The position numbers and the translations under genes are program-made. The notes beneath the pieces are model-generated. The model searched no databases and had not been told where the DNA came from. It saw nothing but the letters and a program-made list of their open reading frames with translations. A DNA stretch of 64,000 nucleotides, from positions 434,001 to 498,000 of the forward strand of contig NZ_CBDDIE010000003.1 of the NCBI RefSeq assembly GCF_965228805.1, read 5' to 3'. The DNA is from JASBTN01 sp965228805 (lineage in GTDB: Bacteria; Pseudomonadota; Alphaproteobacteria; Rhodobacterales; Rhodobacteraceae). Within the stretch, counting starts at the first letter, position 1, and every line of letters starts with the position of its first letter. Shown here in pieces: positions 8,566 to 16,682 of the stretch.

Positions 8566-9027
8566 ATGAGCGCTTACGAATCGCGCCTGGCCGAGCTGGG
8601 CGTCACCCTGCCCGACGCCCCGGCCCCCGCCGCCAATTACGTGCCCTATGTGCAGGTCGGCGACCTGGTACATGTCTCGGGCCAGATCAGCATGGCAGAT
8701 GGCGAATTCATCACCGGCAAGCTGGGCGAGAACATGGATGCCGAAGCGGGCGCCGAAGCGGCCCGCGCCTGCGCGATCAGCCTTCTGGCCCAGGTCAAGG
8801 CGGCCTGCGGCGGCGACCTGGACCGCCTGGTGCGCGTCGTGAAACTGGTGGGTTTCGTGAACTCCACCGCCGATTTCGGCGACCAGCCCAAGGTGATCAA
8901 CGGCGCCTCGGATTTCATGGTCGAAGCCCTGGGCGACGCCGGGCGCCACGCGCGCTCGGCCGTGTCGGCCGCCTCCCTGCCCTTCGGTGTGGCGGTTGAG
9001 ATCGAAGGGATTTTCCAGATCAAATGA
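8566..9027 (+). CDS. RidA/YjgF family protein (enamine/imine deaminase family)
   Basis: A 153-residue Rid-family protein. Conserved features are VPYVQVGDLVHVSGQIS near residue 28 and, near the C-terminus, GRHARSAVSAASLPFGVAVEIEGIF. That Arg corresponds to the substrate-carboxylate Arg of active RidA proteins. Members hydrolyse reactive 2-aminoacrylate and related imines. The length (about 150 rather than 130) and the N-terminal MSAYESRLAELGVTLPDAP extension place it in a longer RidA-like subfamily common in Alphaproteobacteria. It follows GGAAAGGACCCTGAT and overlaps the glycerophosphodiesterase start by ATGA. Exact substrate unknown. Confidence 0.88.
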   Translation: MSAYESRLAELGVTLPDAPAPAANYVPYVQVGDLVHVSGQISMADGEFITGKLGENMDAEAGAEAARACAISLLAQVKAACGGDLDRLVRVVKLVGFVNSTADFGDQPKVINGASDFMVEALGDAGRHARSAVSAASLPFGVAVEIEGIFQIK

Positions 9028-9776
9028 CGCTTCCCGCGATTTTCCTGGACCGCCCCATCGCACACCGTGCCCTGCATGATGTCGCGGCGGGGCGGCCTGA
9101 AAACTCCCGCGCCGCGATCAAAGCGGCCATCGCGGGTGGCTACGGGATCGAGATCGACCTGCAGCTATCCGCCGACGGGCAGGCAATGGTGTTTCATGAC
9201 TATGGGCTGCACCGCCTGACCTCTGCCGAGGGGCCCGTGCGCCAGCGCACGGCCGCCGACCTCGCCACGATCCCACTCACTGGCGGGAATGAGACGATCC
9301 CCGGCTTCGCCGAAATTCTCGATCTGGTCGCAGGCCGCGTGCCCCTGCTGATCGAGATCAAGGATCAGGACGGCGCGATGGGCCCGGACGTAGGCCCGCT
9401 GGAACAGGCCGCCGCTGCGCTGCTGGCGGACTACACCGGCCCCGCCGCCGTCATGTCCTTCAACCCGCATTCGGTCGCCGCCTTTGCCGCGCAGGGCACC
9501 GGCCTACCGGTCGGGCTGACGACCAGCGGCTATGATGAAACCGACTGGAAACTCCTGCCCGCGGAAACCTGCCGCACCCTGCGCACCATTCCCGATGTGG
9601 CGCGCACCGGTGCCTGTTTCATCAGCCACGACCACCGCGACCTGGGCAATCCCCGCGTGGCGGAGCTGAAAGCGCAAGGCCTGCCTGTGCTCTGCTGGAC
9701 CATCCGCACCCCCGAGGAAGAGGCCCAGGCCCGCAAAGTGGCCGACAACGTGACCTTCGAAGGCTACGCGGCTTGA
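9024..9776 (+). CDS. Glycerophosphodiester phosphodiesterase family protein
   Basis: A 250-residue cytosolic GDPD-family enzyme expected to hydrolyse glycerophosphodiesters to glycerol-3-phosphate and an alcohol. The TIM-barrel catalytic elements are visible: IAHRALHD (first catalytic His; the usual HRG is HRA here), ENSRAAIKAAIAGGYGIEIDL (metal-binding E-x-D), VFHDYGLHRLT (second His), LLIEIKDQDG and the late VLCWTIRTPEEEAQA segment. No signal peptide is present, so it acts inside the cell. It is coupled to the RidA-like gene by a 4-base overlap and followed closely by a FemAB-like gene. Confidence 0.9.
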   Translation: MTLPAIFLDRPIAHRALHDVAAGRPENSRAAIKAAIAGGYGIEIDLQLSADGQAMVFHDYGLHRLTSAEGPVRQRTAADLATIPLTGGNETIPGFAEILDLVAGRVPLLIEIKDQDGAMGPDVGPLEQAAAALLADYTGPAAVMSFNPHSVAAFAAQGTGLPVGLTTSGYDETDWKLLPAETCRTLRTIPDVARTGACFISHDHRDLGNPRVAELKAQGLPVLCWTIRTPEEEAQARKVADNVTFEGYAA

Positions 9777-9806
9777 CCGCGTGGCCCTGGCCCCTAGCTT
9801 CAAAAC

Positions 9807-10988
9807 ATGAGCGACAGGATCGAGATACGGCTGCACGACAGTCTTGAGGCGATTGCGCCCGAGGACTGGGACGCCTGCGCCTGCCCCGAGGTGCACCCCG
9901 GGGGCAGCATCCGGCCCGTCGATCCCTTTACCACCCACCGGTTCCTGCACGCGCTCGAAGTCTCGGGCAGTGTCGGCAAGGGCACCGGGTGGGAGCCGCA
10001 TTACCTGACCGTGCACCAGGACGGGCAGATGATCGCCTGCGCGCCGCTCTATGCCAAAGGGCACAGCCAGGGCGAATATGTCTTCGACCACTCCTGGGCC
10101 CATGCGCTGGAGGACGCGGGCGGGCGGTACTATCCGAAACTGCAAATCGCCGTGCCCTTTACCCCCGCCACCGGGCGCCGTTTCCTGACCCGCCCGGGGT
10201 TCGAGGCAAAAGGGCTGGCCGCGCTCATTCAGGGTGCGGTGCAGGTCGGCGCGGACAATGGGCTGTCGTCACTGCACGTCACCTTCTGCACCGAGGACGA
10301 GGCGATTGCCGGGGACAAGATCGGCCTCATCCACCGGTTGGGGCAGCAATATCACTGGGAAGACAACGGCTACGCGGATTTCGACGGGTTCCTGGCGACC
10401 CTCAGTTCCCGCAAACGCAAGAACATCCGCAAGGAACGCGCCACCGCGCAGGGGTTCGGCGGGCAGATCATCGCGCTGACCGGTGACGCCCTGGACGACG
10501 CCCATTGGGACGCCTTCTGGCACTTCTACCAGGACACCGGCGCGCGCAAATGGGGCAGCCCATACCTGACCCGCGAATTCTTTGACCAGGTCCACCGCAC
10601 TATGGCCGACGACATCCTGCTGGTCATGGCCGAGCGCGACGGCGTGCCCATCGCAGGCGCCCTGAATTTCATCGGCCGCGACACGCTTTACGGACGCTAC
10701 TGGGGTGCGCGCGAACACCACCCCTGCCTGCATTTTGAACTGTGTTATTACCAGGCCATCGACCACGCCTTGGCGATGGGACTGACCCGGGTCGAAGCGG
10801 GCGCCCAAGGCGACCACAAGCTCGCGCGCGGCTACATGCCCGTGCCCACCCATTCGCTGCACTGGATCGCCGACCCCGGCTTTCGCGACGCGGTGTCCGA
10901 TTTCGTCACCCGCGAGGCGCAGGCCATCGGCGAGGATATCGAGATCCTCACCGAAATGGGTCCGTTCAAACGCTCAGATCAGAGCTGA
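9807..10988 (+). CDS. FemAB-like GNAT superfamily protein (PF04339/COG3146 type)
   Basis: A 393-residue protein of the 'peptidogalycan biosynthesis/FemAB-like' group (COG3146). It shows the typical opening EDWDACACPEVHPGGSIRP, the family segment VFDHSWAHALEDAGGRYYPKL, the basic LSSRKRKNIRKERA stretch near residue 200, and the GRYWGAREHHPCLHFELCYY and VEAGAQGDHKLARGYMPV blocks near the end. Members are tandem GNAT folds and are annotated as acyltransferases without proven substrates. It ends 10 bases into the converging peroxiredoxin gene. The family call is firm, the function is not. Confidence 0.85.
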   Translation: MSDRIEIRLHDSLEAIAPEDWDACACPEVHPGGSIRPVDPFTTHRFLHALEVSGSVGKGTGWEPHYLTVHQDGQMIACAPLYAKGHSQGEYVFDHSWAHALEDAGGRYYPKLQIAVPFTPATGRRFLTRPGFEAKGLAALIQGAVQVGADNGLSSLHVTFCTEDEAIAGDKIGLIHRLGQQYHWEDNGYADFDGFLATLSSRKRKNIRKERATAQGFGGQIIALTGDALDDAHWDAFWHFYQDTGARKWGSPYLTREFFDQVHRTMADDILLVMAERDGVPIAGALNFIGRDTLYGRYWGAREHHPCLHFELCYYQAIDHALAMGLTRVEAGAQGDHKLARGYMPVPTHSLHWIADPGFRDAVSDFVTREAQAIGEDIEILTEMGPFKRSDQS

Positions 10989-11461
10989 TCCAGCAGCGCC
11001 TCGGCAGCCGTCAGGTTGCACACGCCGCGCTCCGCCTCAAGGTTCAACTGCGTGACCACCCCATCTTCGACCAGCATCGAATAGCGCACGGACCGGGCAA
11101 TCAGCCCCACCGGCGGCGCATCGAACCGCATCCCGATCGCCTCGGTAAAGGCGCATTCCGCGTCGGCCAGCATGGTGATCCCATCCGCCCCCGAAGCCTC
11201 AGCCCAGGCGCGCATCACATGCGGGTCGTTGACCGAGACACAGATCACCTCATCCACCCCCTTGGCCTTCAAAGCGTCGAGGTTGCGGATGAAGCTGGGC
11301 AGATGGGCGCTGTCACAGGTCGGGGTAAAGGCACCCGGCACGGCGAAGATCGCCACCTTGCGCCCGGCCAGCTTTGCCGTCAGGCCGACCTCGTGAATGC
11401 CGTCCGCGTCCTTTTCGGTAAATGTCGCCTCGGGCAGGCGCTGCCCGGTTTCGATGGTCAT
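10979..11461 (-). CDS. Peroxiredoxin (Prx5-like, thioredoxin/glutaredoxin-dependent)
   Basis: A 160-residue peroxiredoxin of the Prx5/hybrid type that reduces hydrogen peroxide and organic peroxides. The peroxidatic cysteine sits in PGAFTPTCDSAHLPSF (about residue 49), and the conserved DEVICVSVNDPHVMRAW follows. A second cysteine near the C-terminus (GVCNLTAAEALLDQL) could act as a resolving residue. Prx5 proteins often have FEVS there, so this is worth noting. The ATG at 11461 has AGGAG nine bases upstream and was preferred over in-frame upstream starts. It is convergent with the FemAB-like gene and diverges from the ferredoxin reductase. Confidence 0.9.
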   Translation of the reverse strand: MTIETGQRLPEATFTEKDADGIHEVGLTAKLAGRKVAIFAVPGAFTPTCDSAHLPSFIRNLDALKAKGVDEVICVSVNDPHVMRAWAEASGADGITMLADAECAFTEAIGMRFDAPPVGLIARSVRYSMLVEDGVVTQLNLEAERGVCNLTAAEALLDQL

Positions 11462-11643
11462 GAGTGTCTCTCCTGCTCGCATTCCTCGCATCAAGATTGC
11501 CCGAGCGCACCGTGCCTGCAAACCGCTTTCTTCCCACCCCGATCACATCTTCGTTTTTGCCTAAGCGCACCCGGGATTTTTCCTGTTTCGTTTCGCCCGC
11601 GAAACAGTCTAGGCTCGCGCGGAAACAGGAAGGAACGCTCTTC

Positions 11644-12849
11644 ATGACCCATATCGTCGTCATCGGCGCCGGCCAGGCCGGGGCCTCCTTGGTGGCCAAG
11701 CTGCGCAACTCTGGTTTTGACGGTCAGGTGACCCTGATCGGCGAGGAAAAGGCCCCGCCCTATCAGCGCCCGCCGCTGTCCAAGGCCTACCTGCTGGGTG
11801 AGATGGAGCTAGAGCGCCTGTTCCTGCGACCCGAGAGCTTTTATGACGAGAACGACATCACCCTGCGCCTGAACACGCGCGTGGATGCGATCGATCCGGC
11901 GGCCAAGACCGTCACGATCGGGGATGAGGTCGTGGGCTACGACATGCTGGCACTCACCACCGGTTCGACCCCACGCCGCCTGCCCGCCGCCATCGGCGGC
12001 GCGCTGGAAGGCGTGCATGTGGTGCGCGGCCTGGATGACGTGGACGCGATGGAGCCGGAGTTTGCCGAGGGCCGCCGCGTCCTGATCGTCGGCGGCGGCT
12101 ATATCGGGCTGGAGGCCGCCGCGGTGGCCGCCAAGAAGGGGCTGGACGTGACCCTGGTCGAGATGGCCGACCGCATCCTGCAACGGGTGGCCGCGCCCGA
12201 AACCTCGAACTATTTCCGTGACTTGCACGGATCACACGGGGTCAAGATCCTGGAAGGTGTCGGCCTGGATCGCCTGACCGGCGACACCCGCGTAACCGGC
12301 GCCAAGCTGACTGATGGCACCGAGCTGGAGGTCGATTTCGTCGTCGTCGGCGTGGGCATCGCCCCCGGCACGGCGCTGGCCGAAGCGGCCGGGCTTGAGC
12401 TGGACAACGGCATCAAGACGGACGCGCAGGGCCGCAGCTCGGATGCGTCAATCTATGCGGCGGGCGACTGCGCCTCCTTCCCCTATCGCGGCAGCCGCAT
12501 CCGCCTGGAAAGCGTGCCCAACGCCATCGACCAGGCCGAAATCGTTGCGCGCAACATGATGGGCGAGGGCGTGGATTACGTCGCCAAACCCTGGTTCTGG
12601 TCCGACCAATATGACGTGAAACTTCAGATCGCCGGGCTGAACGCGGGCTATGACACCGTGGTCACGCGGCCGGGCGACAAGGAGGGCGCGGTCAGCTTCT
12701 GGTATTACAAGGGCGATGAACTGCTGGCGGTTGACGCGGCCAACGACCCGCGCGCCTACATGATCGGCAAACGCCTGATCGAGGGCGGCAAGAGCCCTGA
12801 CAAAGCTTCCATCGCGGACACCTCCATCGAACTGAAATCGCTCATGTAA
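11644..12849 (+). CDS. NAD(P)/FAD-dependent oxidoreductase, ferredoxin/rubredoxin reductase type
   Basis: A 401-residue two-dinucleotide-binding flavoprotein. The FAD Rossmann motif VVIGAGQAGASLVAKLR is at the very N-terminus, PPYQRPPLSKAYLLGE is the diagnostic segment of putidaredoxin/rhodocoxin-type reductases, and the NAD(P)H site is LIVGGGYIGLEAAAVA (about residue 145). The FAD-closing motif IYAAGDCASFPY is near 276, followed by the ESVPNAIDQAEIVARNMMG helix. These enzymes pass electrons from NADH to [2Fe-2S] ferredoxins that serve P450s or oxygenases, and no such partner is in the window. The start is the ATG after AGGAAGGAACG. rsmD begins immediately after the stop. Confidence 0.9.
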   Translation: MTHIVVIGAGQAGASLVAKLRNSGFDGQVTLIGEEKAPPYQRPPLSKAYLLGEMELERLFLRPESFYDENDITLRLNTRVDAIDPAAKTVTIGDEVVGYDMLALTTGSTPRRLPAAIGGALEGVHVVRGLDDVDAMEPEFAEGRRVLIVGGGYIGLEAAAVAAKKGLDVTLVEMADRILQRVAAPETSNYFRDLHGSHGVKILEGVGLDRLTGDTRVTGAKLTDGTELEVDFVVVGVGIAPGTALAEAAGLELDNGIKTDAQGRSSDASIYAAGDCASFPYRGSRIRLESVPNAIDQAEIVARNMMGEGVDYVAKPWFWSDQYDVKLQIAGLNAGYDTVVTRPGDKEGAVSFWYYKGDELLAVDAANDPRAYMIGKRLIEGGKSPDKASIADTSIELKSLM

Positions 12850-13407
12850 ATGCGCATCATTGCCGGTCAGTATCGCGGGCTTGCGCTGGCATCCGTCGGC
12901 AAGGGCGACGCGGGCGCGCATCTGCGCCCAACCACGGATCGCGCGCGCGAAAGCCTGTTTTCGATCCTGTCCGGCGGGCGGTTCGGTAACCCTGTCACCG
13001 ACGCGCGCGTACTGGACCTGTTTGCCGGGACCGGCGCGCTGGGGCTGGAGGCGCTGTCACGCGGCGCGGCCTCCGTCACCTTCGTCGATGACGGGCGCAA
13101 GGCACTCAGCCTCATTCGCGAGAACATCGCCAAGTGCCGCGCGCAGGATGCCACCCAGATCGTGCGTCGTGATGCCACGCGGCTGGGGGTGGGCGAACCG
13201 CATGACCTCATTTTCCTCGACCCGCCCTATGGCAAGGGGCTGGGGGAAAAAGCGCTGGCCGCCGCCATCGCGGGCGGCTGGGTTGCGCCCAGGGCCTTCA
13301 TCGTCTGGGAAGACAGCGCAGCAATCACGCCGCCCGAGGGCGTGACCTTGCTGGACGCCCGCAAATTCGGAGATACGAAAATTTCCTTCCTGGAAGCAGG
13401 GGCCTAA
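12850..13407 (+). CDS. rsmD: 16S rRNA (guanine(966)-N(2))-methyltransferase
   Basis: A 185-residue class I SAM methyltransferase that modifies G966 of 16S rRNA on the small subunit. Motifs: MRIIAGQYRGLAL and RPTTDRARESLFSIL at the N-terminus (family signature), the SAM-binding LDLFAGTGALGLEALSRGA (about 56-74), and the catalytic DPPY in LIFLDPPYGKGLG (about 123). The start codon abuts the upstream stop (TAAATG), so it is probably translated from the reductase mRNA. Length is normal for the family. Confidence 0.93.
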   Translation: MRIIAGQYRGLALASVGKGDAGAHLRPTTDRARESLFSILSGGRFGNPVTDARVLDLFAGTGALGLEALSRGAASVTFVDDGRKALSLIRENIAKCRAQDATQIVRRDATRLGVGEPHDLIFLDPPYGKGLGEKALAAAIAGGWVAPRAFIVWEDSAAITPPEGVTLLDARKFGDTKISFLEAGA

Positions 13408-13423
13408 CGCACCCCAGCGGTAC

Positions 13424-14233
13424 TCACCCCCAAGTCGGGTGATATTTGCCAGCCGGTGACAGGGTAAAGATCTCGACCCCATCTGCCGTCACGCCGACCG
13501 AATGCTCGAACTGCGCCGACAGCGACTTGTCGCGGGTCACGGCGGTCCAGTCGTCGGACAGGACCTTGGTCTCGGGACGGCCTAGGTTCACCATCGGCTC
13601 GATGGTGAAGAACATGCCTTCCTCCAGCACCGGACCGGAGCCGGGGCGGCCATAATGCAGCACGTTGGGCGGCGCATGGAACACGCGGCCCAGCCCGTGC
13701 CCGCAGAAATCGCGCACCACGGACATGCGATGTCCTTCGACATATTTCTGGATCGCATGACCGATGTCACCAAAGGTGTTGCCGGGTTTGACCGCCTCGA
13801 TCCCCTTGATCAGCGCGTCATGGGTGACCTGGATCAGTCGCTCGGCCTTGCGGCTGAGCTTGCCCGCCACGAACATGCGCGAGGTGTCGCCATACCAGCC
13901 ATCCACGATTACGGTCACGTCGATGTTCAGGATATCGCCATCCTTGACCTTCTTTTCGCCCGGGATGCCGTGGCAGACCACGTGGTTCAGCGAAATGCAG
14001 CTGGCGTGTTTGTAGCCCTTGTAGCCGATGGTCGCCGACACGGCGCCCGCCTCGTCCACCATCGCTTCGATCGCTGCGTCCAGCTCGCCGGTGGTCACGC
14101 CGGGAACAACCATGGGCGCGACGCGGTCCAGGATGTCGGCGGCCAGGGCACCGGCCTTGTGCATGCCGGCGTAATCGCCGGGCTCATAGATGCGAATGCC
14201 ATCGCGCGTGGTGCGCCCGCGGGTGTCGTCCAA
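13424..14233 (-). CDS. map: Type I methionine aminopeptidase
   Basis: A 269-residue cytosolic dinuclear metallopeptidase that removes the initiator methionine. Metal ligands are visible in order: Asp in ILNIDVTVIVDGWYGDTSR (two Asp), His in FCGHGLGRVFHAPP, Glu in FFTIEPMV and Glu in AQFEHSVGVT. I placed the start at a TTG (giving MDDTRGRTTRDGIRIY) because AAGAAGG lies eight bases upstream and related proteins begin at this point. An in-frame ATG 39 bases upstream (MAYLGPKARRIGP) has no ribosome binding site. It is transcribed opposite to its neighbours. Confidence 0.93.
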   Translation of the reverse strand: MDDTRGRTTRDGIRIYEPGDYAGMHKAGALAADILDRVAPMVVPGVTTGELDAAIEAMVDEAGAVSATIGYKGYKHASCISLNHVVCHGIPGEKKVKDGDILNIDVTVIVDGWYGDTSRMFVAGKLSRKAERLIQVTHDALIKGIEAVKPGNTFGDIGHAIQKYVEGHRMSVVRDFCGHGLGRVFHAPPNVLHYGRPGSGPVLEEGMFFTIEPMVNLGRPETKVLSDDWTAVTRDKSLSAQFEHSVGVTADGVEIFTLSPAGKYHPTWG

Positions 14234-14364
14234 GGGTCCAATCCTTCTTGCCTTTGGCCCTAGATAGGCCATGCGGCGCGAAGAAACCAGAGCCTGCCCG
14301 AACGCGGCCTTAACCGTGTCACAATCTCTCGCCATGGTTGAGGTGTAACGAATGAGGACAGGCC

Positions 14365-15117
14365 ATGTTTTTCCGCAAGAAAAAGAAACCGGAACCGCAG
14401 CCCACGCCGGGGGGCAGCCCCGGCGTCGAGGCGATGAAACGCACGATTGCCGAACAAGAACGCGAAAACCCGCTCTTGCGCGCTCATATCACGCAGATGG
14501 ATATCGTGGCGACCCTGTCCGAATGGCTGAAGGACGAACGCGGTCTGCTCATTGAAACCATGCTGGGTGCGCTCGGGTCGCTGGCGGGTTTTGCCGCCGT
14601 GGTCGAGGTCGCGACCGCGGTCAAATCCGGCAAGCAGAAAGCTGAGATACCCGACGTGATGATCCTGACCACCGGGCGGGGCGAGAAACTGTGGTTCGGC
14701 AACCGGATCAACCACTATGTGGCCGAGGACGCCTATTCCCTCTGGTCGCTGGTTGTCGGCCGGGCGCAGGACATGGGCGGCGAGTTGCCGGACCTGGCTG
14801 AGATCTTCCAGCACACCGCCAGCGTCGGCGGCACCGACGCCTTCGCCGTGCCGCGCCTGCCGCCCGAACACATGCCGGGCAATTCGCCAGTGGATTTCGC
14901 CAGGGTCCTTTATCCGCAGGTCTTTCCGATCCTGAGCCGTTATGATCTGCCGCCACAGCAACACACTCTGGCCCTGGCCATGGCGGCCTGTGACATCATG
15001 TGTCAGGCCAAGGGCCACCTGGACGCCGGGCTGATGGCAAAGATCGTGATGGAATGCGCAATCCCGGCCTCGAAACTGGATCCGGATCAGCTGTTTGCAA
15101 CGACCCAGGCGGCTTGA
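14365..15117 (+). CDS. Uncharacterised protein, 250 aa
   Basis: I do not recognise a named family. The protein starts with a very basic MFFRKKKKPEPQPTPGG tail, then helical sequence (AMKRTIAEQERENPLLRAHI), an Ala/Val-rich hydrophobic patch (ETMLGALGSLAGFAAVVEVA, about 75-95), and a globular C-terminal part with LWFGNRINHYVAEDAYSLWSLVVGRAQDMG. No signal peptide or clear transmembrane segment is seen. The hydrophobic patch is short of a standard membrane span. It stands alone between map (divergent) and sfsA (convergent, 3 bases away). Codon use is like its neighbours, so it looks like a resident gene, possibly limited to Rhodobacterales. Confidence 0.75.
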   Translation: MFFRKKKKPEPQPTPGGSPGVEAMKRTIAEQERENPLLRAHITQMDIVATLSEWLKDERGLLIETMLGALGSLAGFAAVVEVATAVKSGKQKAEIPDVMILTTGRGEKLWFGNRINHYVAEDAYSLWSLVVGRAQDMGGELPDLAEIFQHTASVGGTDAFAVPRLPPEHMPGNSPVDFARVLYPQVFPILSRYDLPPQQHTLALAMAACDIMCQAKGHLDAGLMAKIVMECAIPASKLDPDQLFATTQAA

Positions 15118-15120
15118 GCC

Positions 15121-15816
15121 TTATGCCACCGGCAGCCGCTGCCCCAGCCAGACACCTTCCGGGGTGATCCGCGTGTCATAGGCGATCACCTCGACCCCGG
15201 CGGCGCGCGCCGCATCAAAGGCCTGCGCATAGGTCGGGTCAATGTCGCGGGCGATATCCACGTGGGTGCAATCGGTACGTTGCACCAGGAAGAAGACCAC
15301 GGCACGGTGGCCCTGGCGGGCCATCTCGGCCAGCTCGCCCATGTGCTTGGCACCCCGCGCGGTCACGCTGTCCGGGAACTCTGCCAGACCCGGTGTGCGG
15401 CAGAGCGTGACCGACTTGACCTCGACATAACACTCCGGCCCGTCGCCGGTCAGCAGAAAGTCGATACGCGAGTTCTCACCGTATTTGATTTCGGCCCGAA
15501 CGGAAGGCGCCACCAGCTCCGGCACCTCGCCTGCCTCCAGCGCCATGCGCAGCGCGCGGTTGGGCACAGACGTGTCCACGCCGGTGAAATGACCGTCCGC
15601 GTGTTCGACCAGCCGCCAGCCGTATTTCAGCTTCTTCTTGGGGTCGTCATTGGGCTCCAGCCAGATGCGTATTCCCTCGTCCTTCAGCCCCATCATGGAG
15701 CCCGGATTGGCGCAATGGGCGGTCACCTCACGCCCGTCCTCCAACCGACAATCGGCCAGGAAACGCTTGTAGCGACGGATCAGCACGGCGGGGACAAGGG
15801 GGGTGGGAAATCGCAT
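15121..15816 (-). CDS. sfsA: SfsA family DNA/RNA nuclease (sugar fermentation stimulation protein)
   Basis: A 231-residue SfsA protein. Family landmarks: LIRRYKRFLADCRLEDG (OB-fold-like N-terminus), CANPGSMMGLKDEG, and the nuclease-like core SRIDFLLTGDGPECYVEVKSVTL, whose D...E-V-K pattern resembles PD-(D/E)xK nucleases. FPDSVTARGAKHMGELAEMA follows, and the C-terminus holds DPTYAQAFDAARAAGVEVIAY. E. coli SfsA was named for stimulating maltose fermentation and later described as a nuclease. Its physiological role is still unsettled. Length and motif order are intact. Confidence 0.92.
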   Translation of the reverse strand: MRFPTPLVPAVLIRRYKRFLADCRLEDGREVTAHCANPGSMMGLKDEGIRIWLEPNDDPKKKLKYGWRLVEHADGHFTGVDTSVPNRALRMALEAGEVPELVAPSVRAEIKYGENSRIDFLLTGDGPECYVEVKSVTLCRTPGLAEFPDSVTARGAKHMGELAEMARQGHRAVVFFLVQRTDCTHVDIARDIDPTYAQAFDAARAAGVEVIAYDTRITPEGVWLGQRLPVA

Positions 15817-15867
15817 GTCTGAGGCATATACCGGGATTAAGGAAAGAAACAGCCCTCGCGGGCCTGG

Positions 15868-15912
15868 CCGGAATTTTCGAAAATTCCGGACCGTTTTCTT
15901 CGCAGAAAACGG
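15868..15912. repeat. Tandem palindrome pair (GGAATTTTCGAAAATTCC type)
   Basis: A perfect 22-bp palindrome (core GGAATTTTCGAAAATTCC with an extra CC/GG at the ends, 15868-15889) is followed one base later by a perfect 9-bp hairpin, CCGTTTTCT / AGAAAACGG with loop TCGC (15891-15912). It sits in the divergent gap between sfsA and the cinA-like gene, so it is not simply a terminator. Related units occur at 18930, 43713 and 49774. Confidence 0.8.
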
Positions 15913-15944
15913 ACATCCACGCGGGGCACACAGAGGGTCGAGAC

Positions 15945-16682
15945 ATGGGTGACACGCAGAACCCTACCGCCGCCATGCTGGTCATCGGGGACGAGATCCT
16001 GTCGGGCCGGACCCGGGACGCCAACATGCATTACCTGGCGGGCGAATTGACCGCCGCAGGCATCGACCTGAAAGAGGTGCGCGTGGTCTCGGACGACGCG
16101 CCCGCCATCGTGGCAGCCGTGCGCGCCCTGTCGACCGCCTATACCCATGTCTTTACCTCCGGTGGCATCGGCCCGACCCATGACGACATCACCGCCGATT
16201 GCGTGGCCGAGGCCTTTGGTGACCACATCGACGTGCGCGCGGATGCGGCGAAGCTGCTGGGCGACCACTATGCCGCCTCGGGCCGCGAGTTCAACGAAGC
16301 CCGCCAGCGCATGGCGCGCATCCCGGACACGGCCACGCTGATCGACAACCCGGTCTCCATCGCGCCAGGTTTTACCATCCGCAACGTGCATGTCATGGCG
16401 GGTGTTCCTTCCGTGTTCCAGGCGATGGTGGCCAGCGTTCTGCCGGGGCTGACCGGTGGCGCACCTCTTCTGTCGCAAAGCCTGCGCGTGCAGCGCGGCG
16501 AGGGCGACATTGCCGGCCCCCTGCGCGAACTGGCCCAGGAGTTCGACGACCTGTCGATCGGCTCCTACCCGTTCCAACTCAACGGCGCTTACGGCGCGGA
16601 CATCATCATTCGTGGCGTGAACGCCGCCCGTGTGGATGCCGCCATGACCGCGCTCTCTCAGCTCTTCCCGGAGGACACATGA
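15945..16682 (+). CDS. CinA-like molybdopterin-binding (MoCF) domain protein
   Basis: A 245-residue protein with the N-terminal domain of CinA (MoCF/MoaB fold) and no C-terminal nicotinamide-deamidase domain. Landmarks: AAMLVIGDEILSGRTRDANM, the strand-loop VRVVSDDAPAIVAAVRAL, and THVFTSGGIGPTHDDITADCVAEAFG, the signature of the fold. In CinA the corresponding domain hydrolyses ADP-ribose-type pyrophosphates, while MoaB relatives bind molybdopterin, and which applies here is not visible. It overlaps the next gene by four bases (ATGA), forming an operon with a GNAT protein, an AhpD-like protein and an OmpA-domain protein. Confidence 0.85.
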   Translation: MGDTQNPTAAMLVIGDEILSGRTRDANMHYLAGELTAAGIDLKEVRVVSDDAPAIVAAVRALSTAYTHVFTSGGIGPTHDDITADCVAEAFGDHIDVRADAAKLLGDHYAASGREFNEARQRMARIPDTATLIDNPVSIAPGFTIRNVHVMAGVPSVFQAMVASVLPGLTGGAPLLSQSLRVQRGEGDIAGPLRELAQEFDDLSIGSYPFQLNGAYGADIIIRGVNAARVDAAMTALSQLFPEDT

